Assembly (NCBI RefSeq): GCF_000020365.1
Contig: NC_012108.1
Location: 3,844,001-3,908,000, forward strand
DNA: 64,000 bases
Reading direction: 5' to 3'
Source of the DNA: Desulforapulum autotrophicum HRM2
GTDB lineage: Bacteria; Desulfobacterota; Desulfobacteria; Desulfobacterales; Desulfobacteraceae
Shown here: positions 1 to 8,960 of the stretch, piece after piece
Layout: each line of letters starts with the position of its first letter
How positions within the stretch are numbered: the first letter of the stretch is position 1
Made by a program: the position numbers and the translations under genes
The notes under the pieces: generated by a model
What the model was told of the DNA's origin: nothing
Database searches by the model: none
The model's input: the letters and a program-made list of their open reading frames with translations, nothing else

Positions 1-1494
1 TACAGACTGAATACATTTTTTAAAAATCAGGACACCGAGCTTCTTTTGGGAAAAAAGACAGACCCCCGAAAATTTTCTGATTATACCGTTGGACGTGTAT
101 TGGACAGGATATACGAATACGGTGCAATGAAGGTTTTCTCAGAGATTTCCCTACGAGCCTTAGATTATTTCAACATAGACCGTAGCCATGTAAGTTTTGA
201 TACAACCTCGGTAACTGTCCAGGGGGACTACCCTTTGTATTCCAAAGATGCCGATAACAGTAAAACCATGACGATCACCTACGGCCACAGCAAGGACCAC
301 AGGCCTGATTTGAAGCAGTTCTTGGTTAAAATGCTCTGTGTTGATCGCACCATTCCGGTATTTGGTCAAACTGAAGATGGAAATGCATCAGACAAAACCA
401 TCAACAATGAGGTGCTTTCATCCATATCAAAATACATGGCGGAAAATGGAATCAAGAAAGAAGGATTTATTTACATTGCTGATTCTGCAATGGTTACCCG
501 AAAAAACATGGAAAAGATCGGAGATGAAATTAGGTTTATCAGCCGTCTGCCTGCAACCTACAAGGAGTGTTCCCGCCTGATCCAAAAAAGCATCGTTGAG
601 GACAATTGGACTGATCTTGGGAAATTGTCTGATACCACGGAAACCCAAAACCGACCGGCCGCTGTGTATAAAGCATGTGAATCGGAAGCGATCTTGTATG
701 GTCGATCATACAGGGCGGTTGTGGTTCATTCAAGCGCCCACGATAAAAGACGGCAAAATCGAATTGATCGAGAGCTGAAGAATGAGCATACAGAACTTTC
801 GAAAAGAATCAAAATCTTGTCAAAGCAGGAGTTCTTCTGCCATGCGGATGCTGAGAAAGCGGCTATAGAGATGAGCGAAGCAAAACATGTTTTTTATAAA
901 CCCGTCACCCAGGTTGTTGAAATCCCGAAATATAAACGGGGACGGCCCAAAAAAGACGGCTCCCGGGCATTGGACAAAATGATGTACAGTATCTCTTGTG
1001 AATTGGCCGAGACCGAAGCTGTGGAAAATCTCAAAAAAGAAACTGGATGTTTTGTCCTGTTGTGCAATGTGGACAGGGACGGCCAGAAAGGATACAGTTC
1101 CTACGATATCCTCCGGACGTACAAAGATCAATATGGGATCGAGCAAAACTTTGGTTTCATAAAGAACACACCGATCGTGAATTCGATTTTTCTAAAAAAA
1201 GCTGAACGTATAGAGGTGCTGGCCCTTGTTCTTCTCCTGTCTCTTTTGATCTGGCGTCTTATCGAATATAACATGAGACGATATGCGAAAAAAGAGAACA
1301 AGGATCTTCCCGGCTGGAATAAAAGAAGAACTTTCAAACCCACCTCGTTTATGCTGATGATAAGTTTTCAGTATCTGATGATTTTAAAAATCGGGAATCA
1401 CAGACGACTGAACAGACCCTTATCCACGAAGCAATTAGAATATTTAAAGGCGTTGGGCCTGAAGTCTCAAATATTCACAACTCCCGGCGGATAA
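1..1494 (+). CDS. IS1634-type DDE transposase, 5' end cut by the window edge
   Basis: The reading frame is open from the first base, so the gene begins outside the window; the TTG at 46 is not a convincing start. About 497 residues are visible. Family marks of IS4/IS1634-like DDE transposases can be read: the first Asp in VSFDTTSVTVQG, the second in IADSAMVT, and the late Tyr/Glu block YKDQYGIEQNFGF near the C-terminus. A hydrophobic leucine-rich stretch after that block (VLALVLLLSLLIW) is normal for the family. The C-terminal tail looks complete, so the protein may be intact if the missing N-terminus is present. It would catalyse cut-and-paste transposition of its own element. Sure of the transposase; subfamily assignment is from memory of the motif pattern. 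Confidence 0.88.
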   Translation, partial: YRLNTFFKNQDTELLLGKKTDPRKFSDYTVGRVLDRIYEYGAMKVFSEISLRALDYFNIDRSHVSFDTTSVTVQGDYPLYSKDADNSKTMTITYGHSKDHRPDLKQFLVKMLCVDRTIPVFGQTEDGNASDKTINNEVLSSISKYMAENGIKKEGFIYIADSAMVTRKNMEKIGDEIRFISRLPATYKECSRLIQKSIVEDNWTDLGKLSDTTETQNRPAAVYKACESEAILYGRSYRAVVVHSSAHDKRRQNRIDRELKNEHTELSKRIKILSKQEFFCHADAEKAAIEMSEAKHVFYKPVTQVVEIPKYKRGRPKKDGSRALDKMMYSISCELAETEAVENLKKETGCFVLLCNVDRDGQKGYSSYDILRTYKDQYGIEQNFGFIKNTPIVNSIFLKKAERIEVLALVLLLSLLIWRLIEYNMRRYAKKENKDLPGWNKRRTFKPTSFMLMISFQYLMILKIGNHRRLNRPLSTKQLEYLKALGLKSQIFTTPGG

Positions 1495-1560
1495 TCAATA
1501 CCCCAAAAAAATGGTGGAGATTTATACTCTATGGTGCGGAATGTGAGTTGCACGTTTAGG
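1..1560 (+). mobile_element. IS1634-like insertion sequence, right part only
   Basis: This covers the transposase and about 65 bp of non-coding sequence behind its stop. The right boundary is inferred: positions 1536-1560 (GCGGAATGTGAGTTGCACG then TTTAGG) look like an outward-facing inverted repeat, and the clipped copy of another repeat begins about 20 bp later. The left inverted repeat lies outside the window, so the end cannot be verified here. Confidence 0.45.
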
Positions 1561-1580
1561 TTCGAGTTATTATTCTAATG

Positions 1581-1766
1581 GCTTATAAAGTCTAAATCCT
1601 TCAGGTGCTCGCAAGCTCGCAGCCTTGACAATACTGGCTTATATGCTATTCGATATTCAGCGACGGCGACGGGAGCGCGACGCATCACTCCGGCTCTGGG
1701 AGCTGGGTATGGGCGAGTTTTCCTTCAGGATGAAGGGACGCTACCCACATGAAATGGCAAAGAGCC
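1581..1766 (+). repeat. Truncated copy of a 272-bp MITE-like element
   Basis: This stretch matches 40713-40899 over about 185 bp with few differences, including the GCTCGCAAGCTCGCAGCC core, a run of GACGGCGACGGGAGCGCGAC type sequence, and the right terminal inverted repeat ending GGCAAAGAGCC. The left terminal repeat seen in the complete copy (40628-40657) is missing. The break lies close to the presumed right end of the neighbouring IS, suggesting that the IS insertion or a linked deletion removed it. No coding potential is evident. Confidence 0.8.
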
Positions 1767-1795
1767 AAAAACAAAAAAAGATAAATGAGAACTTT

Positions 1796-2479
1796 TTATT
1801 CTTCCGTCAAATAAAAAAGTATCCCGAAAAAATGTGTGATACTCCCTCCCAGAACAAAAAGATGCCAAACCGCATGATTATATGGCATTTTTTCCCATGC
1901 ATAAAATATAATCCCGAGGGTGTATGACAACCCGCCAATAAGAAGCCAGACAAGTAATTTCAACGGGACTGTTTGCAACATTGGTTTTATAGCAATGACA
2001 ATGAGCCAACCCATGGCAATATAAAATAAAACAGAAATTTTATCGTATTTCCCTGTTAGGAAGATCTTTGTAATAATACCAGCCACAGCCATTGCCCAGA
2101 CAATTCCGAAGACAGTCCATCCCCACGCCCCAGGAATTGAAACTAAAACGATAGGGGTATATGATCCAGCGATTAGTAAATAAATTGAAGAGTGATCCAT
2201 TACTTTGAAGAATTGTTTTATTCGTCCATGGGAAAAGCTATGATACAAGGTGGATGATAAATACAGAATAATCAGGGAGCTTCCGTATACACTATAGCTG
2301 ACGACTCTCAACGTATCACCATTCCCAGAAGCAGAAACAAGCAAAATAGCAAGAGCTGCAATACTCAATGCTGCGCCGATTCCATGTGTAATACTGTTTG
2401 CAATTTCTTCCCCCAAGCTCTGAACTGCCGGGTCTGAAACATCATCAATCTGCTGTTTTGTCGTTTTGCTGTTTTTCAT
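1796..2479 (-). CDS. Hemolysin III (HlyIII/TrhA, PAQR-like) family membrane protein
   Basis: The 227-residue protein has about seven hydrophobic segments and the family signature blocks: NSITHGIGA near residue 30, SSTLYHSFSH near 75, MDHSSIYLLIAGSYTP near 95, and a C-terminal NHAVWHLFVLGG with the conserved histidines. In PAQR proteins those His/Asp/Ser residues bind a metal in the membrane. The physiological role is not settled: family members were first described as hemolysins and later linked to membrane energetics. The N-terminal ~20 residues are hydrophilic. It stands alone, converging on the truncated repeat; the upstream side holds a REP-like repeat. Ribosome binding site is weak (AGAGAGAT), so the start is moderately sure. 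Confidence 0.9.
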   Translation of the reverse strand: MKNSKTTKQQIDDVSDPAVQSLGEEIANSITHGIGAALSIAALAILLVSASGNGDTLRVVSYSVYGSSLIILYLSSTLYHSFSHGRIKQFFKVMDHSSIYLLIAGSYTPIVLVSIPGAWGWTVFGIVWAMAVAGIITKIFLTGKYDKISVLFYIAMGWLIVIAIKPMLQTVPLKLLVWLLIGGLSYTLGIIFYAWEKMPYNHAVWHLFVLGGSITHFFGILFYLTEE

Positions 2480-2530
2480 ATTTAATACGTTATATCTCTC
2501 TTAAAATTACATGGATTAAAATTTGGTTTG

Positions 2531-2630
2531 ATTTTTATATAAAACACTCGCCAAAGCATTGTCAATGAAGGTGTTTCAAAATTCGTTGAGGCCGGAGCCA
2601 TACCTCGCTCCGGCCGTGCCGGTTATAAAA
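2531..2630 (-). repeat. REP-like dispersed palindromic repeat, full copy
   Basis: Read on the minus strand this is the ~100-bp unit that recurs at 22933, 23157 and 31338 and in part at 29471. It starts TTTTATAACCGGCACGGCC, carries a strong hairpin (GGCCGGAGC ... GGCTCCGGCC), then CAACGAATTTTGAAAC, CATTGACAATGC and TTTGGCGAGTGTTTTATAT. It lies in the gap upstream of the HlyIII gene. No T-run follows the hairpin, so it is not a standard terminator. Confidence 0.85.
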
Positions 2631-2845
2631 CAATGAATTGAGTAACCACAAGAACCAACGTCCTGGGAATAATCAAAAGACACGAAATTTCATGACTCTT
2701 TTGATTCAAACCGAATCTTATTTCTTGATAGTTTTAATCTGACAATCATGCCACTTGTGGGTAGCTGAAAAAAAGCGAAGGTCATTATTGAAAAATCCTG
2801 TTGTAAATATGAATAAATTCCCCATACAGATCCATCTGACATGGA

Positions 2846-2970
2846 TAAGGCCCATGCTCGGAATAAAATTTTCCAAAACATGGCGTAGGATTTTAAGTCG
2901 TATTCAAGGCGCTTTAATGGAGCATATTGAAATATGTGCCCATTAAGGCAACGAAGAAGACAGCTTAAAA
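2846..2970 (-). repeat. 125-bp dispersed repeat, copy 1
   Basis: The reverse complement matches 23569-23693 over exactly 125 bp with roughly 85% identity. Both copies contain TTTTAAG...CGT / ACGACTTAAAA arms about 80 bp apart, GTTGCCTTAATGGGCACAT, CGCCTTGAATACGACTTAAA and GGGCCTTA at the end. There is no ORF conserved between copies. It may be a small non-autonomous element or a structured repeat. Confidence 0.8.
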
Positions 2971-3453
2971 CTGGCCTCCCGTATGACAGACCAGTTTTCC
3001 ATCCGTCTGGAGGGGAGAACCATCCGGCTGACCCTGCGACAGGATTTAGCATATCCGTCTGTTGAACCGGAACCAGGAAATTTTCTGGCGGGAAAAGGGC
3101 AACTCTCCATTAATCCGAATCCAGACTCTTTTCTGGTCAGGGATGCCTGTATCCCTGCCCTGGGACTGTTCAGCGGCTGGGCTTTTGCCCCCTATTCTCC
3201 CAGCAAACACAGGGTTCCGTTTCCCCAACTGGATCCGCATCTCCCTGGTCCAGGCACCGGTAATGGAAGCTTTCTGCCATATTTTTTCCCAGGTCATAAA
3301 CAAAATTTTTCCACCGGATAAAGGATAAGATCCCGCCCTGGTGGCCTTTCTCCGGGCGATTAATTCCTTGACAATTAAACTGGATAATCCATAATCCATG
3401 ACCATATTTGTTGTCTATGAATTCCATGATGCAACTTACGATAAAGATTAAAA
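2971..3453. other. Gap with no recognisable gene
   Basis: Several overlapping ORFs of 80-120 codons exist on both strands, but none resembles a known family, none has a clear ribosome binding site, and they overlap each other. The stretch lies between a dispersed repeat and the fragment of a dehydrogenase subunit, so it probably holds decayed coding sequence. Confidence 0.5.
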
Positions 3454-3750
3454 ATGAATATAAAGCCACCACCTGAAATCGGAATTTCAACACTAAGACC
3501 CGACGCATTCACCAAGGTCAAGGGTGTTGAAAGATTCACCATAGACCGGCCCTGCATTGTTCAAAGCCGGAAAACCGAGGCCTTTTTATGTGGCAGCCCC
3601 CTGGAGCCAGAAGTATTGGAAATGGCTGCAGAGCTGGCAAGGGTTGCGGTTTCACCTATCTCAGATGTCCGGGCCACTAAAGCCTATCGGCGGGATGTGG
3701 CCGGCAGACTGTTGATGAGGATGGACCAGGCTGTCCAGGGAGCGAGTTGA
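3454..3750 (+). pseudogene. C-terminal fragment of a CO/xanthine dehydrogenase FAD-subunit (CoxM/XdhB-like)
   Basis: The 98 residues correspond to the C-terminal domain of the FAD-binding subunit of molybdenum hydroxylases: a run like VERFTIDRPCIV, an acidic spacer PLEPEVLEMAAELARVAV, then the hallmark SPISDVRATKAYRR and a short helical tail. The FAD-binding N-terminal two thirds are absent and nothing upstream supplies them. Its TGA overlaps the ATG of the MFS gene (TGATG), so both came from one operon. I read it as the 3' remnant of a deleted gene; whether it is translated cannot be told. Confidence 0.7.
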
Positions 3751-4667
3751 TGGACAATGCCAAGCCGGATCGACTGTGGACCTGGCCCTTTGTGGTGCTG
3801 CTGGCCATCACCTTCCTGACCTATGCCAATATCTCGGTCTTTTTTGAATTTTATGCCTACCTGGAAACCTGCCCCATTGATCCGGCCTGGTTCGGCACCA
3901 TCATCGGGATCTTTGCCGCGGTCTCCCTGGTGGTCCGTCCCCTGGTCAGCCCCTTTTTCCAGCCGGGCAATGCCCGGAGTTTTTTGATCCTGGGCGCGGT
4001 CATGGTGATCCTGGCCCTGGCCGGCTACAGCACGACCCAGGGACTTTGGGGACTGATGGGGGTCCGGATCTTTCACGGCCTGGCCTTTGTAGTCATGGGC
4101 TCGGCCCTGACCGCCCTGATGATGGCCCATGTGCCCCCCAAAGGCTCGGCCCGGTTTTTTGGTATCCTTTCCATTGTGATCCTCATTCCCAATACCTTGG
4201 TCCCGCCCCTGCTGCCTGTCCTCACCGGGCTCGCCAAGGGCTTGCCCGGGGTGCTTCTGGGATTTGCAGGGTTCACCGCCCTGGTCTTTTTTTTGCTGCC
4301 CCTGGTTCCCGGAGAAAATGCAGGAAAAGGAGGAATTGCCCAGACCCAGGCCCTGACCCGGGCGGAAATCATACAGAACCTCACCGATGCCAGGGTGCTG
4401 ATCCTGCTGTCAGCCATGTTCTGCATGTACTGCGGCCATGCGTTGGTTTTCTTCTTTCTGGACGGATTCAGCAAAACCATGGGCATTGCCCATGCCGGCC
4501 TGTTTTTGACCCTGTCCACCGCAGGAGAAATCGGGGTCCGCCTTGTGGGGGGAATGGGAGAGCCTGCTATGAATCACACTTTTCACCCTGGGAACATGGC
4601 TTTTCAACAATGGGCCAGGTTTTGTCGTTCAGGGTCAAGGAAAGCTGCCCCTCCCGTTCGTCCATGA
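3750..4667 (+). pseudogene. MFS transporter truncated at its 3' end
   Basis: From the ATG at 3750, about eight hydrophobic segments typical of major facilitator permeases can be followed (WPFVVLLAITFLTYANI, the VRIFHGLAFVVMG loop region, FFGILSIVILIPNTLV, then ALVFFFLDGFSK). Family members have 12 segments and ~400 residues; here the resemblance stops near position 4555 after GEIGVRLVGG. The remaining frame to 4667 reads antisense through the next gene and is not membrane-like. A deletion has probably joined this permease to the facing gene. It follows the dehydrogenase fragment with an overlapping stop/start. Substrate unknown; probably non-functional. Confidence 0.75.
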
Positions 4668-5055
4668 ACTTTGACAATTTTACAAGGGCCCGGTCTGTAA
4701 ATTTAATGGTGTGCTCTCCGGTTTCAAGGTAAAGTGCATCGTTTGCCGTGTAGAGCTGCTCCGGGCAGAGGGTCATTTTTGTCCCGTTGTTCAGAACCAG
4801 GCTCCCCTTTGAGACATTGATGTCAACCACAAAAAGCGCCGTGTCTTCATGGCGGAAATAGACCTTTTCCTCAAACTCGTCCGTGAGCTGGTACACATGG
4901 TAACCCATGTCGTCTTTGCGGATGGAGGCGTTAAAGTAGGCGATCAGCTTTGGATGTTCAAACCGACCGTGTTCGTTGTGCCACACCCCGTTTTTGTCCA
5001 TCCAGAATACCGCCTTGTCCCTGGGTATGATGATCTGCTTAATGTCTGAAGTCAT
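4567..5055 (-). CDS. Hypothetical protein, DUF1285-like
   Basis: The protein has 162 residues and no membrane segment or signal peptide. The order of blocks resembles small soluble proteins with a WMDKNGVWHNEHGRF start, HPKLIAYFNASIRKDDMGY, then EEKVYFRHEDTALFVVDINV. This is reminiscent of DUF1285, but the match is from memory. Its start lies 3 bp behind the stop of the ABC-class ATPase gene, so the two are probably cotranscribed. Its 3' end abuts the breakpoint in the MFS gene; the last residues (PCSQGEKCDS) might have been altered by that junction. Function unknown. Confidence 0.7.
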   Translation of the reverse strand: MTSDIKQIIIPRDKAVFWMDKNGVWHNEHGRFEHPKLIAYFNASIRKDDMGYHVYQLTDEFEEKVYFRHEDTALFVVDINVSKGSLVLNNGTKMTLCPEQLYTANDALYLETGEHTIKFTDRALVKLSKFMDEREGQLSLTLNDKTWPIVEKPCSQGEKCDS

Positions 5056-5058
5056 GGA

Positions 5059-6789
5059 TTAGGTCAACCTTTCAAATAATTCGTGTTTAATGCTGAGTGT
5101 TCTCATGCGGTTGATGGCAGCGGCGAGTTCAAGGGATCTAAACCTTGCAAGATCACCTGCCACAAAGGGCATGAGCATGTCCAGCCCTTCGTGTTCAAGG
5201 GCTTCGTCAACTGCCGTTATCACCTGCTTGAGGCTCATATTTGCGTCCATGTACCTCCCTGCATGGACAAGGGCCCAGGCCAGGGCCCGGGTCTGGGAAG
5301 GATGAACGATCTGCTCCACGTCCCCCATATCGACCAGGTCATCACCCAGAAGTATGGCCCGCCGGCCCCGGCTCTTTATCCGTTTTCTTCCCGCTGCTGT
5401 CCGGGGATTGATGCTCGTATTCAGGGGGATCCTCGCCCCTGGGTCGGGCAGTTTACCCCGGGCCTCATTTTTTCTCTTTGACCTGTGGCGTTCAAAAATG
5501 CCCCTGGCCCGGGCCGTGACATCCAGGCAGGTGAAATCCTTCATCTGAATGACATGGTCGGCAACGCCAAGGTAGTCACCTGAACCGCCCGTCACAAGCA
5601 CCGTGGACACGCCCCTCTCCCGGTAAAGGGCTTCGACCCTGTCGATAAAAGGGGTGATGGGCTCGTTCTCTTTTGCCACAAGGTGCTGCATCAACATATC
5701 CCGGACCATGAAATTTGTCGCACAGGTGTCCTCGTCAAGGAGCAATGCTGAGGCCCCTGCCTCCAGGGCTTCGCAGATGGCCGCAGCCTGGGAGGTACTG
5801 CCGCTGGCATTGGCCGTGGAAAAAATCGTGGTTGATTTTCCTTGCGGCAGGTGGTTGATAAATGCTGAGATATCGGTTTTCTCGATATTTCTGCCCTCTG
5901 CGGCCCGGATCTTCACGGCACCTGCCCCGGTCACCACCCGCTCCCGGCCATCTCCTGGGACATGATTGTAAACGCCTGCGGCCAGGGCCTTTAACAGGGT
6001 GGATTTTCCGTGGAACCCACCCCCCACGATCAAGGTCACCCCCTTGGGAATGCCAAGGCCCACGATCCCTTTCTGGTTGGGAAAATCCACCCTCACCTCA
6101 AAAGCTTCAGGAGAGATAAACGGAACAATGGACCCATTTTTCAAAGGAGCATCGTCGATGCCACTGGCCCGGGGTAACAGCGAACCGTTTGCCACAAAAG
6201 CGACAAGTCCCAGGGCGTCAAGCCTGGACCTCAGAAAATCAGCATCCTCTACCGCTTCAATATGCCGGTGCACCCTGCCGGAATCTGCTCTGTCCATGAA
6301 AAGCGAACCGGCAACGATGTCGGGCAGCACACGGATAAACATGACCGTTGCATCCTTTGAGGCGATCCTGCGGTCAGACGCCGGAAGGCCCATGAAAAAC
6401 CTTGCCTCAACATACTCCGGGGTCACCACCATGGCTGAATGCTCAAGGATCTCCTGCCCGGGTCGATCAATGGTGATCAGACCGCTCTTTCCCGTCCCCC
6501 GTTCCTGGGTTGCCTTGTCCCGGCAATGGTCAGAAAAACTGCGGGTCAGAAAGTCACAAAGGGCAATATTCCGGCTTTTGTTTGATGTCAGGCCAGGACC
6601 AAAACCTGTTGCGGACCGGTCAACCCGAACCCGCATCCTGCTCGGGGTGGCATAGGGGTCTGTCTGAACATGATCGATGAACAGTTCAAATCCGTCAAAC
6701 CGGTAATTGCCCTTTAAGATTTGATAGGCCTTGTACCCCTTGCCGTTGACCTGATCAAGGCGCCTTACAAGCTCTGTTTTGTCATTCAT
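5059..6789 (-). CDS. ABC-class ATPase (PF09818-type P-loop protein)
   Basis: The ATG at 6789 was chosen because it has AGGGAGAAAAAGG just upstream and begins MNDKTELVRRLDQVNGKGYKAY, as family members do; the longer open frame upstream is antisense to the oxidoreductase. The 576-residue protein carries an atypical Walker A, GGGFHGKSTLL (about residue 245), SGSTSQAAA, a Walker B ALLLDEDTCATNFMVRD, and VLVTGGSGDYL. These are marks of the stand-alone ABC_ATPase family related to the UvrA/ABC fold, whose cellular role is undefined. It has no membrane segments. It is probably cotranscribed with the downstream hypothetical gene, and sits 20 bp behind the oxidoreductase gene. Confidence 0.88.
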   Translation of the reverse strand: MNDKTELVRRLDQVNGKGYKAYQILKGNYRFDGFELFIDHVQTDPYATPSRMRVRVDRSATGFGPGLTSNKSRNIALCDFLTRSFSDHCRDKATQERGTGKSGLITIDRPGQEILEHSAMVVTPEYVEARFFMGLPASDRRIASKDATVMFIRVLPDIVAGSLFMDRADSGRVHRHIEAVEDADFLRSRLDALGLVAFVANGSLLPRASGIDDAPLKNGSIVPFISPEAFEVRVDFPNQKGIVGLGIPKGVTLIVGGGFHGKSTLLKALAAGVYNHVPGDGRERVVTGAGAVKIRAAEGRNIEKTDISAFINHLPQGKSTTIFSTANASGSTSQAAAICEALEAGASALLLDEDTCATNFMVRDMLMQHLVAKENEPITPFIDRVEALYRERGVSTVLVTGGSGDYLGVADHVIQMKDFTCLDVTARARGIFERHRSKRKNEARGKLPDPGARIPLNTSINPRTAAGRKRIKSRGRRAILLGDDLVDMGDVEQIVHPSQTRALAWALVHAGRYMDANMSLKQVITAVDEALEHEGLDMLMPFVAGDLARFRSLELAAAINRMRTLSIKHELFERLT

Positions 6790-6808
6790 CCTTTTTCTCC
6801 CTGGACTC

Positions 6809-8050
6809 TCAGGCCCGACGTCGTTTAAACGAAGTCGCCCCCATGCCGGCCAACTGCATCCACACGGTTCTCCAGGCTGAAAGATTTTTTTTGGGATCCT
6901 TTCCCCGGGCCATGCGATGGATCTGCTGCTCAAACCAGACAAGGCCGATTCCCAGACTTTTGTCCAGATTTTTAATGCCGGTGGTCGGGGAAGCAAGATC
7001 AAGAGTATAATCTGGGTCAGCCAGGACTCTCTGGGGCAAATCAGGCACGAGGACAAGGGGCCGGGCAAGGCCCACAAAATCTGTGGCTCCGGAATCAAGG
7101 GCTGCCTGCATCCCCCGGGCACTTCTGAAACCACCAGTAACGGCCAGGGGAGCTGTGGCCACCCTGCGCACCTTTTCCGCATAGTCCATGAAATACGCTT
7201 CCCGATTTCGGGTACTCTCCTTGACCTGGTTTTTTAAAGACCCCATCATGGAAGGATTCTCATAGGTGCCTCCTGAAATTTCGATCAAATCCATACCGGC
7301 CTGGGCGAGCTGATCCACCACGGCCATGGAGTCAGTTTCAGAAAAACCGTCTTTCATAAAATCGGCAGAGTTCAATTTAATGCCCACGGGGAAGGCAGCC
7401 CCCACCCGTTCACGTATGGCCCTGTAGATCTCCAGAACAAATCGCATACGGTTTTCAAGGCAGCCGCCCCATTGATCCTCCCGCTGGTTATGGCGGGGGG
7501 AAAGAAACTGGCTGACAAGGTAGCCGTGGGCCCCGTGGATCTGAACCCCGGTAAAACCAGCCTCCTTTGCCAGGGCAGCTGCAGCGGCAAACCGCTGGAT
7601 AATTTCCAGGATTTCAGATTCTTCAAGTGCCCGGGGGGTGTTGAACGCCTTTTCAAGCCCTCGTCCCAGGGGAACAGCCGAAGGTGCCACAGGTTCTTTG
7701 GCCAGAAACGAAGGAATCTGTTTACCTGGATGATTCAACTGTGCCCAGAAATGTGAACCGCAGGTTGTGGCCGCCCGTGTCCAGTTACGAAAGGCAGCAA
7801 GGTCACTTTGATCGTCCAGCACCACATTTTTCGGTTCGCCAAGGGCGGTCCGGTCAATCATGATATTACCGGACATGTTCAGGCCAACACCACCTTTGGC
7901 CCAGCGTTCATAAACCCGGGCAAGACCGGGTACAGGATCGTGGTGTCGTGTGCCAAGCTGTTCGCTCATGGCCGATTTCAAGAAACGGTTGGGGATGACT
8001 GCACCGCAGGGCAGTTTAAAGGGAGAGGCTAAATCGATGGTTTCGGTCAT
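6809..8050 (-). CDS. NADH:flavin oxidoreductase / Old Yellow Enzyme family
   Basis: The start at 8050 has AAAAAAGGAC ten bases upstream; the open frame continues to a TTG at 8074 that has no ribosome site. The 413-residue product has the OYE-like TIM barrel marks: IPNRFLKSAMSE near the N-terminus (FMN contact), AQLNHPGKQ, and the signature VQIHGAHGYLVSQFLSPRHN with the catalytic His pair, then REDQWGGCLENRMRF and AVTGGFRS. It probably binds FMN and reduces an enone or nitro compound with NAD(P)H. It lacks the C-terminal FAD/NAD and 4Fe-4S part of 2,4-dienoyl-CoA reductase. The substrate cannot be read. Neighbours suggest a housekeeping run transcribed with nfo. Confidence 0.92.
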   Translation of the reverse strand: MTETIDLASPFKLPCGAVIPNRFLKSAMSEQLGTRHHDPVPGLARVYERWAKGGVGLNMSGNIMIDRTALGEPKNVVLDDQSDLAAFRNWTRAATTCGSHFWAQLNHPGKQIPSFLAKEPVAPSAVPLGRGLEKAFNTPRALEESEILEIIQRFAAAAALAKEAGFTGVQIHGAHGYLVSQFLSPRHNQREDQWGGCLENRMRFVLEIYRAIRERVGAAFPVGIKLNSADFMKDGFSETDSMAVVDQLAQAGMDLIEISGGTYENPSMMGSLKNQVKESTRNREAYFMDYAEKVRRVATAPLAVTGGFRSARGMQAALDSGATDFVGLARPLVLVPDLPQRVLADPDYTLDLASPTTGIKNLDKSLGIGLVWFEQQIHRMARGKDPKKNLSAWRTVWMQLAGMGATSFKRRRA

Positions 8051-8101
8051 GGATTGTTTTGTCCTTTTTTCCAAGGGGGTTACAAGGTTAATCGTGCAGG
8101 G

Positions 8102-8941
8102 TTACAAAAAAGCCCTGAGTTGCTGAATTTCGCTCGCCCACAGGGAGGGGTCAGGGGTTTCAAGGATCAGGGGAATATTGTCAAACCGGGTGTCTTTCAT
8201 GATTCGTTCAAAGGGTGCCATGCCAAGGGTTCCCTGGCCCAGGCTCGCATGGCGGTCCACCCGTGACCCCATGGCTTTTGTTGAATCGTTGAGGTGCATT
8301 CCCTTAAGATAATCAAATCCAATCACCCGGTCAAAGGTCTCAAAGGTCTGGTGAAATCCATGTTCGCTTTTGAGATCATACCCTGCGGAAAAACTGTGGC
8401 AGGTATCAAGGCACACCCCGACCCGGGTCTTGTCCTCAACCTGGTCTATGATAGTTCGTATCTGGGAGAAATCAAATCCAAGATTGGTTCCCTGGCCTGC
8501 CGTGTTTTCAATGACAGCAGTGACATCCTGGGTCTGTTCAAGGGCAAGGTTGATGGATGCGGCAATGGTGGCAAGGCATGGGTCAATGTCAATCCGCCCC
8601 AGGTGGCTTCCGGGATGGAAGTTGAGCAGGGAAATGCCCAGCTGCTGGCACCGTTCCATCTCGTCCACAAAGGCGGCCCTTGATTTTTCCAGACTCTCCC
8701 TGTCCGGATGCCCCAGGTTGATCAGGTAGCTGTCATGGGCAAGGATCTGGCCCGGACCATAGCCAAGGGTCCTGCAGGCCTCTTTAAATCCCAGAATACT
8801 TTTTTCGGTCAGGGTTTTTGCCTTCCACTGGCGCTGGTTTTTGGTGAACAATGCAAAGGCGGTTGCTCCGATGAGACCTGCATTTTTCGGGGCATTTTCC
8901 ACACCGCCCGCAGCACTTACATGGGCACCGATGTATTTCAT
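8102..8941 (-). CDS. nfo: Endonuclease IV (AP endonuclease)
   Basis: The 279-residue protein matches the length and motif order of Nfo: [13 protein letters not shown] at the start, [48 protein letters not shown], and [24 protein letters not shown] near the end. The His, Glu and Asp residues of these blocks hold the three zinc ions of the TIM-barrel active site. It cuts DNA 5' of abasic sites in base excision repair. The start is supported by AAAAAGGAGAGCC. It is the first gene of a minus-strand run, 19 bp behind the stop of the efflux operon. Confidence 0.97.
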   Translation of the reverse strand: MKYIGAHVSAAGGVENAPKNAGLIGATAFALFTKNQRQWKAKTLTEKSILGFKEACRTLGYGPGQILAHDSYLINLGHPDRESLEKSRAAFVDEMERCQQLGISLLNFHPGSHLGRIDIDPCLATIAASINLALEQTQDVTAVIENTAGQGTNLGFDFSQIRTIIDQVEDKTRVGVCLDTCHSFSAGYDLKSEHGFHQTFETFDRVIGFDYLKGMHLNDSTKAMGSRVDRHASLGQGTLGMAPFERIMKDTRFDNIPLILETPDPSLWASEIQQLRAFL

Positions 8942-8960
8942 GGCTCTCCTTTTTAGCCTA

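Noticed and set aside
3684-4130. 148-codon minus-strand ORF rich in Asp, Gly and Gln
   Set aside because: It is antisense to the MFS gene and has the composition expected of a shadow of membrane-protein codons.
4558-4667. C-terminal ~37 residues of the MFS frame as real protein
   Set aside because: This part is antisense to the hypothetical gene at 4567-5055 and is not hydrophobic; the transporter is broken at about 4555.
6790-7182. N-terminal extension of the ABC-class ATPase frame
   Set aside because: It lies antisense to the conserved C-terminus of the oxidoreductase, and a start with a good ribosome site exists at 6789.
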